Assembly: GCA_036505275.1 (NCBI GenBank)
Contig: DASXTS010000338.1
Coordinates: 1 to 26,412, forward strand
Source of the DNA: DASXTS01 sp036505275
GTDB taxonomy: Bacteria > Actinomycetota > Actinomycetes > Mycobacteriales > Pseudonocardiaceae
Reading direction: 5' to 3'
Length of the DNA stretch: 26,412 nucleotides
Shown one piece after another: positions 13,853-20,734 of this stretch. The stretch's first letter is position 1. The number at the start of each line of letters is the position of its first letter. The position numbers were made by a program, and so were the translations under genes. The notes under the pieces were generated by a model. The model saw only the letters and a program-made list of their open reading frames with translations, searched no databases and was not told the origin of the DNA.

Positions 13853-13921
13853 AGTTGGCGTGTTGCCGGTCGACCCGAAGCCAGCCATGGCACCGGCCAC
13901 CCACTCAGCAGGAGTCACCCG

Positions 13922-15712
13922 ATGACCACCGACTTTTTTGGCAGTCAGCCGAACACCCGGATCCATATGCCGGCCCGCCCGGCACCCGCCGACCAGCCCG
14001 CGTGGAATAACCAGCGCGGCAGCTCGATGCCGTACCACCGGTACCGCCCGTTCCACGAGGAAGTCGAGCCGATCAGCCTGCCGGACCGCACCTGGCCGGA
14101 GCGGCGGATCACTCGGGCCCCGGCCTGGTGCGCCGTCGACCTGCGCGACGGCAATCAGGCCCTGATCGACCCGATGTCGCCGGCCCGCAAGCACCGGATG
14201 TTCGACCTGCTCGTACGGATGGGCTTCAAGGAGATCGAGGTCGGCTTCCCGGCCGCCAGTCAGGCGGACTTCGACTTCATCCGCGAGATCATTATCGACG
14301 GCGCGGTGCCGGACGACGTGACCATCCAGGTGCTCAGCCAGTGCCGGCCGGAGCTCATCGAGCGCACGTTCGCCTCTGTCGAGGGCGCGCACAAGGCAAT
14401 CGTGCACATCTACAACTCGACGTCGATCCTGCAGCGGCGGGTGGTGTTCGGCGCGGACCGGCCGGCGATCAAGAAGATCGCCACCGACGCCGCGTCACTG
14501 CTGCTGTCGCTGGCTGACCGTTATCCGGACACCGATTTTCGGTGGGAGTACTCGCCGGAGTCTTACACCGGTACGGAACTGGAATACGCCGTTGAGGTGT
14601 GCAATGCGGTCACCGACGTCTGGCAGCCGACGCGGGAGCGGCCGGCAGTCATCAACCTGCCCGCGACCGTGGAGATGGCCACGCCGAACGTGTACGCCGA
14701 CTCCATCGAGTGGATGCACCGGAACCTTTCGCGGCGCGATGCCGTGGTGCTCTCGCTACACCCGCACAACGACCGGGGAACAGCAGTGGCCGCCGCCGAG
14801 CTGGGCTACCAAGCCGGCGCCAACCGGATCGAGGGGTGCCTGTTCGGCAATGGCGAGCGCACCGGCAACGTGTGCCTGGTGACACTGGCGATGAACCTTT
14901 TCAGCCAGGGCATCGATCCGCAGCTGGACCTGTCGGACATCGACGAGATCCGGCGCACCGTGGAGTACTGCAACCAATTGCCGGTCGGGGAGCGCCACCC
15001 GTACGGCGGCGATCTGGTCTACACCGCGTTCTCCGGCAGCCACCAGGACGCGATCAAGAAGGGCCTCGACGCGCTCGAGGTCGACGCGAAGACGGCCGCG
15101 ATACCGATCGACGACTTCGAGTGGGCGGTGCCGTACCTGCCGATCGACCCCAAGGACGTCGGCCGCTCGTACGAGGCGGTCATCCGGGTCAACTCGCAGT
15201 CCGGCAAAGGCGGCGTGGCCTACATCATGCGCTCGGAGCACCACCTCGACCTGCCGCGCCGGCTGCAGATCGAGTTCTCCCGCGTCATCCAGGCCGTCAC
15301 CGACACGGCGGGCGGTGAGATCATGCCCAAGGAGATGTGGGACATCTTCGCGACCGAGTACCTCGAGTCGATGTCGCCGCTGCGTCTGGCGCGCCACCGC
15401 GTGGCCGACGACGGCGAGGGGCACGAGGAGATCACCGCGACGGTGCGCATCGAGGACACCGAGCACGAGATCACCGGCACGGGCAACGGCCCGATCGCCG
15501 CGTTCGTCGACGCCCTTGCCTCGGTCGGGGTGGACGTGCGTGTGCTCGACTACGCCGAGCACGCACTGTCGGCCGGTGACGACGCCCGCGCCGCGGCCTA
15601 CCTCGAGTGCGCGGTGGCGGACCGGGTGCTCTGGGGCGTCGGAATCGATGGTTCCATCGTCGCCGCCTCGCTCAAAGCCGTCGTCTCGGCCGTCAACCGT
15701 GCCTCCCGCTGA
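13922..15712 (+). CDS. leuA: 2-isopropylmalate synthase
   Basis: The enzyme condenses 2-ketoisovalerate with acetyl-CoA, the first committed step of leucine synthesis. At 596 residues it has the long form typical of actinomycetes. The N-terminal TIM barrel carries DLRDGNQAL at residues 73-81 (metal and substrate), HPHNDRG at about 280-286 with two metal-binding His, and GCLFGNGERTGNVCLVTLAMN. A linker with SGKGGVAYIM follows. The C-terminal regulatory domain (about 495-596, ITGTGNGPIAAFVDALASVGVDV) binds leucine for feedback inhibition. The ATG at 13922 is preceded by AGGAG at suitable spacing. It is transcribed away from ask-asd, the same layout as in mycobacteria. Confidence 0.97.
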   Translation: MTTDFFGSQPNTRIHMPARPAPADQPAWNNQRGSSMPYHRYRPFHEEVEPISLPDRTWPERRITRAPAWCAVDLRDGNQALIDPMSPARKHRMFDLLVRMGFKEIEVGFPAASQADFDFIREIIIDGAVPDDVTIQVLSQCRPELIERTFASVEGAHKAIVHIYNSTSILQRRVVFGADRPAIKKIATDAASLLLSLADRYPDTDFRWEYSPESYTGTELEYAVEVCNAVTDVWQPTRERPAVINLPATVEMATPNVYADSIEWMHRNLSRRDAVVLSLHPHNDRGTAVAAAELGYQAGANRIEGCLFGNGERTGNVCLVTLAMNLFSQGIDPQLDLSDIDEIRRTVEYCNQLPVGERHPYGGDLVYTAFSGSHQDAIKKGLDALEVDAKTAAIPIDDFEWAVPYLPIDPKDVGRSYEAVIRVNSQSGKGGVAYIMRSEHHLDLPRRLQIEFSRVIQAVTDTAGGEIMPKEMWDIFATEYLESMSPLRLARHRVADDGEGHEEITATVRIEDTEHEITGTGNGPIAAFVDALASVGVDVRVLDYAEHALSAGDDARAAAYLECAVADRVLWGVGIDGSIVAASLKAVVSAVNRASR

Positions 15713-15745
15713 GGACGCCGTCCGGGTTCCGCAGCCATCCGTTGT

Positions 15746-15797
15746 GGCGAGGATGTGGCATCGTCCCGTCCGGTTGGGGAGATTCCACATCCTCGCC
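15746..15797. terminator. Long hairpin after leuA, related to the 9.2 kb palindrome
   Basis: GGCGAGGATGTGG (15746-15758) and CCACATCCTCGCC (15785-15797) pair perfectly over 13 bp. Inside, ATC/GAT and TCCC/GGGA extend the stem with single mismatches. The outer arm shares GGCGAnGATGTGnCAT with the element at 9180. Its position 34 bases after the leuA stop suits a terminator, although no T-run follows. Confidence 0.7.
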
Positions 15798-15898
15798 GTT
15801 GCCACCGCCGTCACCGCTTCCCGTCACCGCTTGCGTCATCGCGGCCGCCACCCCCGGCTCCCGGCCCTTGATCGGCAAAATGGGGCAGCGGGCCGGGC

Positions 15899-16177
15899 TT
15901 AGCGGCCGCTGATGGCCCGGCGGCGGTTGGCGTTGCTGACCACCGCGACGCCGCCACCGGCGAGGCCGATCTGCAGGAAGAGCTCGATCCAGTCGACGCC
16001 GCTGGTGTCGGCGACGCCGAGGACGGTGGCCACGCCGGTGCCGAGCAGGGCGGCCGCGATGCCGACCAAGACCGTCATGAGCAGCGAGATCCGATGCCTA
16101 CCGGGCACGACCGCGCGGCCGAGGCCGCCGATGATCGCACCAATGATCAGGGCCGTGATCAGGCCAGTGATCTCCAC
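15899..16177 (-). CDS. GlsB/YeaQ/YmgE-type small membrane protein
   Basis: This 92-residue, very hydrophobic protein has the pattern of the transglycosylase-associated/GlsB family. Helix 1 with glycine-rich GLITALIIGAIIGGLGRAVVPG (about 4-26) is followed by helix 2 LLMTVLVGIAAALLGTGVATVLG (about 32-54). A third segment, FLQIGLAGGGVAVVS (about 67-81), precedes a basic tail. Such proteins are induced by stress in other bacteria, and the molecular role is unclear. The GTG at 16177 has a purine-rich AAGGGAAA about nine bases upstream. It converges on leuA, with the long hairpin in between. Confidence 0.8.
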   Translation of the reverse strand: MEITGLITALIIGAIIGGLGRAVVPGRHRISLLMTVLVGIAAALLGTGVATVLGVADTSGVDWIELFLQIGLAGGGVAVVSNANRRRAISGR

Positions 16178-16208
16178 GGGGATTTCCCTTCGTTCCGTGA
16201 CTCGACTC

Positions 16209-16231
16209 GCCGTCCAGGCTGCCCGGACGGC
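16209..16231 (-). terminator. Hairpin after the second VOC gene
   Basis: GCCGTCC (16209-16215) and GGACGGC (16225-16231) form a 7-bp perfect stem with a 9-base loop, 72 bases after the VOC stop on the minus strand. It may end that transcript, although no T-run is seen. It also lies upstream of the GlsB-like gene. Confidence 0.4.
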
Positions 16232-16302
16232 GGGTGTGGCGGGATCGGGCGTCTCCCCGAGATCACCCTGAGTTGGTGCCGGCAGCGACCACTACGGGGC
16301 CG

Positions 16303-16722
16303 TCAGCCGGCCGGCGGCTCCGGCCGATAGGTGCCGAAGCTCCAGAGGTTGCCCTCCGGGTCGCGGGCGGTGTAGCCGCGGGAACCGTAGTCCTCGTCCT
16401 TGAGCGGCAGCACGATCTCGGCGCCGGCCGCGACGGCCCGCTCGTGGTGCGCGTCCGGGTCGTCGACGATGACGTAGACCGAGCCAGCACCCGAGGGCCA
16501 CGAGAGCCGGCCGGGCTCGTCCGCCTGCGGCTCGGACCCAAGCATGACCATACCGTTGTCCCAGGTCAGCTCGGCGTGGTTGATGACGCCGTCGGGGCCC
16601 TCCGCGACCATCGCCTCAATCAGCCCGAAGGCCTCAACGAGCCAATCGATGGCGGCCCTCGCGTCCCGATAGCGCAGGCACGGGATCACCGAGCTGATCT
16701 TCGTGAGCTGTGTGGTAACCAT
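16303..16722 (-). CDS. VOC family glyoxalase/bleomycin-resistance-fold protein
   Basis: This 139-residue single VOC module begins ISSVIPCLRYRDARAAIDWLVEAFGL, followed by HAELTWDNGMVMLGSE. The second half contains VYVIVDDPDAHHERAVAAGAEIV and ends GYTARDPEGNLWSFGTYRPE, a very common closing pattern in PhnB-like members. No substrate can be assigned. The ATG at 16722 is preferred to longer readings because TACCGT ends seven bases upstream and everything beyond lies in the intergenic region. A perfect 14-bp palindrome 32 bases upstream may be its operator. The gene follows the CHAT gene on the same strand but probably has its own promoter. Confidence 0.85.
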   Translation of the reverse strand: MVTTQLTKISSVIPCLRYRDARAAIDWLVEAFGLIEAMVAEGPDGVINHAELTWDNGMVMLGSEPQADEPGRLSWPSGAGSVYVIVDDPDAHHERAVAAGAEIVLPLKDEDYGSRGYTARDPEGNLWSFGTYRPEPPAG

Positions 16723-16729
16723 GCGGGAG

Positions 16730-16735
16730 ACGGTA
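16730..16735 (-). promoter_or_regulatory. Candidate leaderless -10 element of the second VOC gene
   Basis: TACCGT on the minus strand ends seven bases before the ATG at 16722. There is no Shine-Dalgarno-like sequence in that gap. Confidence 0.5.
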
Positions 16736-16753
16736 GACCGGGGCACCGACAGC

Positions 16754-16767
16754 GTCTTGTACAAGAC
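16754..16767. promoter_or_regulatory. Perfect 14-bp palindrome, likely operator
   Basis: GTCTTGTACAAGAC is identical to its reverse complement with no gap. It lies 19 bases upstream of the candidate -10 of the VOC gene and 13 bases after the CHAT stop. That is where a repressor or activator dimer could act. The regulator is unknown. Confidence 0.55.
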
Positions 16768-16780
16768 GGCCGCCGGGAGG

Positions 16781-19561
16781 TCACCAGCCGGCGCCGAAGC
16801 ACACCAGCGGCGCGGGGGTGGCCGGGTCCAAGCCGGCCAGGGCGTCGGCGAGCGCGACCGCCGGCCGGCTGCCGGTCGTGAGGGCGGCGTGGTAAGCGAC
16901 CATGGCGGTGCCGGCAACGTCGTCGCCGACCCGGGCGACCCCGGCCACCACGGACGCGACGCCGCCGTGCAGCAACGCCGATGTCATGCCGAGCGCCTCG
17001 TCGCCGGGGCGGACCTCGGCCAGCCCGAGGTCGCAGGCGGAGAGTACGACGTGCGACGGGAGGGCCGCGGCGCGCGGCAGGTCGTAGCCGAAGAAGGGCC
17101 CGTCGGCCAGCTGGATGGAGGAGAACAGCGGGTTGTCCGGCTCGTGCACGCCGTGTGCCGCCACGTGCAACAGGCGCGCCCTGCCGGCCGCGGCCATCAC
17201 CGCACCGCCGGTCGCGTCGCCGCCCGTGAGCACGATCGGCTCCTGGTCGCGTCCGGCACCGGATCGCGCCAAGACGCCCGAACCGCCGAAAACGCCCGAA
17301 CCGCCGAAAACGCCCGAACCGCCCAACACTGGCGACCCAACCGGCGAACACGCCGGGGGCAGGGGGGCGCGCTGGGAGCTTCCGAGGGGCGAGGTGGCCC
17401 CCCGCCAGGCCGCGGCCGCGGCGCGGACCTCGGCCTCACCGCGGGGGACACCGGGGCCGACGGCAAACACCGGGGGGCCGTCGCCGGTGGGGCGGGCTCT
17501 GGCGGCGAGCCACCAGGTGGCCGACGGCACCACGGCGAGCGGGCGGCCGCGCAGGCCGGGCAGCAGGGTCCAGGGCACGGCGCCGAGCGTCGACGTGGGC
17601 ACGACGACGACCGGACCGGTGCCGGCAAGGCCGGCGAGGGGACGCCACAGCGCAGAGTCCAGCCGGCCGAGACCGGCGGCCAGGGACCGGTTGACCACGG
17701 ACCGCATCGGCGCCGGCAGCATGGCCAGGGCGGCGGCGTCGAGGTCGGCCCGGACCCGTTGCAACGCGGCGGTGGGCGCGGCGAGCTGGCCGAGCGGCAT
17801 CAGCCGCGCCAACGAGCGCCGCACGACCAGCGCGTGCAGCAGGCCGCGCACGGCGAGATAGGCGACCAGCACGCCGTCGTCGGAGGCCAGCGCCGAACGG
17901 GCCGCGGACAGCCCGACCGGCCGGGACACGTCGGCCGGCCCGGCGGTGAACCAGGCGCGCTGCCGCACCTGACGTTCCAGCGCCGCCCGGCGTCTGCGCA
18001 GCTCGGACACCCGCTGCCCGGCCCGCTCGGGAACCTGCCGCCCGGCCAGCTCGGCGGCCCGCAGTGCGGTCCGCACCCCGCGCAGGTCGGCCAGCAGCTC
18101 GGCGGCGTGCGGGTCATCCGGGGGGCGCACCGGCGGCAGCCGTGCGGTGAGCGCCCGCGCCCGCTCCGACCAGGCGAACACCACGGCCGGCCGGCCGTCC
18201 GCGACGGCGTCGGCCAGGCCCATCTCCGCGAGCCGCCGGCCGTGCAGTGCACTGGCCGTCTGCAGGTCCAGGCTGCCGAATCTGGACTGGTAGCGGTGCA
18301 CGTCGGCCAACCCGCCACGCAGCTCGGCCTGCCGCCCGGCGCGGTCGCCGCTGGCGCCGGCAAGCTCGGCGCGCACCAGCCGGGCCAGCAACCGGGTACC
18401 GATCCGGTCTCCCGGCCACAGCCGGATCGCCGCATCCGCGGCACCAACGACACCGCCCGCACCCACCGCCGCCGCGGCACCGGCGGGATCACCGGATGCC
18501 AGCAGTGCACGCGCGGCGACCAGGGCGGCGACCCGGCCGTCCTCGCCGAGGCCACTGGCGTGCAGGCGGCCGGCCAGCTCACCCGCGGCCGCCCCGACGA
18601 GACGCAACCGCCGGCCCTGGCCGAGCTGCGCCTGCAGGGCGAGCAGCTCGGCCAGGTCACCCCAGGCCGCGTTGCCGCGCCGGACGAACTGGCGGCGGGC
18701 CGAGCGGGCCAGCCGCAGCGCATCCGTCCACCGCGCATCGAGCAACGCCACCTGGGCGCGGGCCAGCAGGGCCTCGGCGAGATCATGGGTGAGCCGCTCG
18801 CGGCGCAGGATCTCGACGGCCTCGGCCAGGTCGGCGTCCGCCTCGCGGGTCAGGCCGGCGGCGTGCAGCGCCTCCGCCCGGCCGCCCATGAACACCGCGC
18901 GATGTGCGCTGGTCAGCAGCGCGGGGTCGCCCAGCGCCGCATCCGCCTCGCGCAGCGCGGCTGGTAGGTCGCCACGCAGGTAGGCCAGGTAGCCGAGATT
19001 GCCCCGCGCCTTGGCGCGCAGCACGACCAGCCCGTTGCGGGTGGCGATGTCGATGCACTGCTGCAGATCGGCGTCGGCGGCTCGTAGATTGCCCGAGTAC
19101 AGGTGCAGCGCGCTGCGATTGAGCAGGGTGGCGCACTGGTCCTCCGACGAGCCGTCGAGCAGCCGCACCGCCTGGTCGAGGTGATCCAGGGCGAGCTCCA
19201 TTGCGCCCCGCCGCACCAGGATCGAGCCCCGCTGCACGTGCAGGTTGCCGTGCAGCAAGGGGTCGTCCAGGTCGGCGGCCAACAGCCCGGCCTCGTCCAG
19301 CAGGCCGAGGCCGTGGTCGACACGGCCCTGCTCGGCCTCGAAGTAGGCCAGGCTGGCGAGGATCCGGGCCCGCACGGCGCGCACCACTGACGCTGACGAG
19401 TCCGGCAGCAGGTCAAGCGCTCGGTTCAGCATCCGCGCGGCGCGCACCGGCTGGCCGGCCGCGCCGGTGGCCACCGCCCTGCGACGCAGCGAGACCGCTC
19501 GATCGACGGCGCTCGACAGCCTGGCTAGCCCGCCGTCACTGCGACCGACGACGCGCTCCAC
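16781..19561 (-). CDS. Helical-repeat (TPR-like) CHAT-domain caspase-like protease
   Basis: This 926-residue protein has two parts. Residues about 20-480 are helical repeats of TPR type (AARMLNRALDLLPDS, ALDHLDQAVRLLDGS, AALREADAALGDP). Residues about 560-926 form a CHAT domain, the caspase-like fold associated with TPRs. The catalytic pair is visible: His803 in LLHVAAHGVHE and Cys843 in HVVLSACDLGLAEVRPGDEALG. CHAT proteases are activated by partners binding the repeats; a known example is the type III-E CRISPR effector protease. A Gly/Ser repeat (GGSGVF) interrupts the CHAT domain at about 745-763. There is no signal peptide. It is the last gene of the protease/sigma operon, 25 bases after the 171-residue gene. 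Confidence 0.9.
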   Translation of the reverse strand: MERVVGRSDGGLARLSSAVDRAVSLRRRAVATGAAGQPVRAARMLNRALDLLPDSSASVVRAVRARILASLAYFEAEQGRVDHGLGLLDEAGLLAADLDDPLLHGNLHVQRGSILVRRGAMELALDHLDQAVRLLDGSSEDQCATLLNRSALHLYSGNLRAADADLQQCIDIATRNGLVVLRAKARGNLGYLAYLRGDLPAALREADAALGDPALLTSAHRAVFMGGRAEALHAAGLTREADADLAEAVEILRRERLTHDLAEALLARAQVALLDARWTDALRLARSARRQFVRRGNAAWGDLAELLALQAQLGQGRRLRLVGAAAGELAGRLHASGLGEDGRVAALVAARALLASGDPAGAAAAVGAGGVVGAADAAIRLWPGDRIGTRLLARLVRAELAGASGDRAGRQAELRGGLADVHRYQSRFGSLDLQTASALHGRRLAEMGLADAVADGRPAVVFAWSERARALTARLPPVRPPDDPHAAELLADLRGVRTALRAAELAGRQVPERAGQRVSELRRRRAALERQVRQRAWFTAGPADVSRPVGLSAARSALASDDGVLVAYLAVRGLLHALVVRRSLARLMPLGQLAAPTAALQRVRADLDAAALAMLPAPMRSVVNRSLAAGLGRLDSALWRPLAGLAGTGPVVVVPTSTLGAVPWTLLPGLRGRPLAVVPSATWWLAARARPTGDGPPVFAVGPGVPRGEAEVRAAAAAWRGATSPLGSSQRAPLPPACSPVGSPVLGGSGVFGGSGVFGGSGVLARSGAGRDQEPIVLTGGDATGGAVMAAAGRARLLHVAAHGVHEPDNPLFSSIQLADGPFFGYDLPRAAALPSHVVLSACDLGLAEVRPGDEALGMTSALLHGGVASVVAGVARVGDDVAGTAMVAYHAALTTGSRPAVALADALAGLDPATPAPLVCFGAGW
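17274..17327 (-). repeat. Three 18-bp repeats inside the CHAT domain coding region
   Basis: ACGCCCGAACCGCCGAAA occurs twice exactly (17274-17291, 17292-17309) and once with changes (17310-17327). It encodes a GGSGVF repeat in a loop before the catalytic His. Being in frame and in units of six codons, it can change length without breaking the protein. Confidence 0.85.
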
Positions 19562-19586
19562 GGCAGAACTGTAGGGCGCCGGCCGG

Positions 19587-20102
19587 CTACAACTCCATGG
19601 CCGGCGTCACCACCGGCGAGGCGAGCTGAAGGTCGCTGCCGGCGGTCGGATGGATGACGAGCTGCACCAGGCCGCCCCGCACCTCGATGAATTCGAAACG
19701 TCCGTCCAGGTCCGCCGTGGTGCGCAGGCTGCCGCGGTCGGTGCGCAGCTCGACGGCCAGCGCGGCACCCGGCGCGAGCCACCCGTCGATCCGGAACTGC
19801 CCGATGTCCTGCGGGGTGATCGTGACCATGGTGGTCAGGCTCTCGCTGGAGAAAGTCACGGTCCTGGCCCGCTCCTCGCCACGGGCGCCGATCGGCTCGC
19901 GGGTCTCGTTGATCAGTCTGGCCAGCTCGATCTCCAGATCGGCCAGTGTGAGGGTGAACCCGATCCGCTCGACCAGGCCCTCGGGCACCGGGTCGATCTG
20001 CTCGTAGATCCTGGCCAGCTCGGCCAGCAGCTCGGCGTCGGTCTGGTCGAACAGCTGCGCGGCCAGCTGGTCCTCGCGGGACCTCGCGTCGTTGTCGGTC
20101 AT
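19587..20102 (-). CDS. 171-residue protein of unknown function in the protease/sigma operon
   Basis: The N-terminal half (about residues 10-68) is predicted helical and acidic: LAELARIYEQIDPVPEGLVERIGF, then ADLEIELARLI. The C-terminal half (about 80-165) alternates strands, RTVTFSSESLTTMVTI, FRIDGWLAPGAALAVELRT, GRFEFIEVRGGLVQLVIHP. This resembles a beta-sandwich of the carboxypeptidase-regulatory/transthyretin-like kind. I see no catalytic residues, zinc-binding anti-sigma motif or membrane segment. Its ATG overlaps the sigma stop (ATGA), so the two are made together. That suggests a partner, either a regulator of the sigma factor or an adaptor for the CHAT protease. Both are inference. Confidence 0.78.
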   Translation of the reverse strand: MTDNDARSREDQLAAQLFDQTDAELLAELARIYEQIDPVPEGLVERIGFTLTLADLEIELARLINETREPIGARGEERARTVTFSSESLTTMVTITPQDIGQFRIDGWLAPGAALAVELRTDRGSLRTTADLDGRFEFIEVRGGLVQLVIHPTAGSDLQLASPVVTPAMEL

Positions 20103-20734
20103 GACGCTCCCCACTCCGGGTCGGATGCCAGCAGCATCCTCAGCTTGGCAAGGCAGCGGCCGCGGGTCGGGCCGATGCTGCCGACCGGCATGCCGAGCGC
20201 GGTGGACAGGGTCGCGTAGTCGGGCCGTTCGGCGAAGGCGATCACGCGCAGCAGCTGGCGGCAGCGCTCGGAGAGCCGGCCGACATTGCGCCACAGCACC
20301 CGCTGGGCCGCGGTGGCCAGCGCCACCGGCTCGGGTTCGTCGGTTTCCGGGGCCGGCACGGTGCGGGCCGCGTCGTCCACCAGTTCGGTCCGGTCCCGTT
20401 GGGTCACCGCCCGCATCGCCTCACGGCGCGCCGTGACGATGAGCCAGCGCAGCGCGGCGTGCGGCTCGATGATCTCGTCGCTGTGCCGGACGAACGCCAG
20501 CAGCGTGTTCTGCGCTACGTCCTCCGCGCTGGCCGCGTCCAGCCGGAACCCGCGCGCCACGTGCCAGAGCAGCGGCGTGACCCGGCGGACCAGCAGGCCC
20601 ATCGCGTGGGTGTCGCCGCTGCGGTGGGCGATCAGATCGGCGGCGATCTGGGCGGCCAGGCCGGCGCCGCTCTCCGACGCCGCATTGGCTCGACCCGCCG
20701 GCGTCGGGGCTGGATCGCGCGCCTCGGCGGTCAT
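20099..20734 (-). CDS. ECF-type sigma-70 family sigma factor
   Basis: This 211-residue protein has region 2 at about residues 45-115 (LVRRVTPLLWHVARGF, SAEDVAQNTLLAFVRH, LRWLIVTARREAMRAVTQRDR). Region 4 follows at about 142-203 (RNVGRLSERCRQLLRVIAF, YATLSTALGMPVGSIGPTRGRCLAKLRML), with the helix-turn-helix. There is no region 3, as in ECF sigma factors. It would redirect RNA polymerase to a small set of promoters. The ATG at 20734 overlaps the S8 stop (ATGA) and its own stop overlaps the next start, so synthesis is tied to both neighbours. A much longer frame upstream is a shadow of the S8 gene. No anti-sigma factor of a known class is beside it. Confidence 0.9.
   Translation of the reverse strand: MTAEARDPAPTPAGRANAASESGAGLAAQIAADLIAHRSGDTHAMGLLVRRVTPLLWHVARGFRLDAASAEDVAQNTLLAFVRHSDEIIEPHAALRWLIVTARREAMRAVTQRDRTELVDDAARTVPAPETDEPEPVALATAAQRVLWRNVGRLSERCRQLLRVIAFAERPDYATLSTALGMPVGSIGPTRGRCLAKLRMLLASDPEWGAS

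Noticed and set aside
16703..18967. Plus-strand open frame of about 750 codons opposite the CHAT gene
   Set aside because: Gly/Arg/Gln-rich antisense reading. The minus-strand CHAT protein has clear catalytic motifs.
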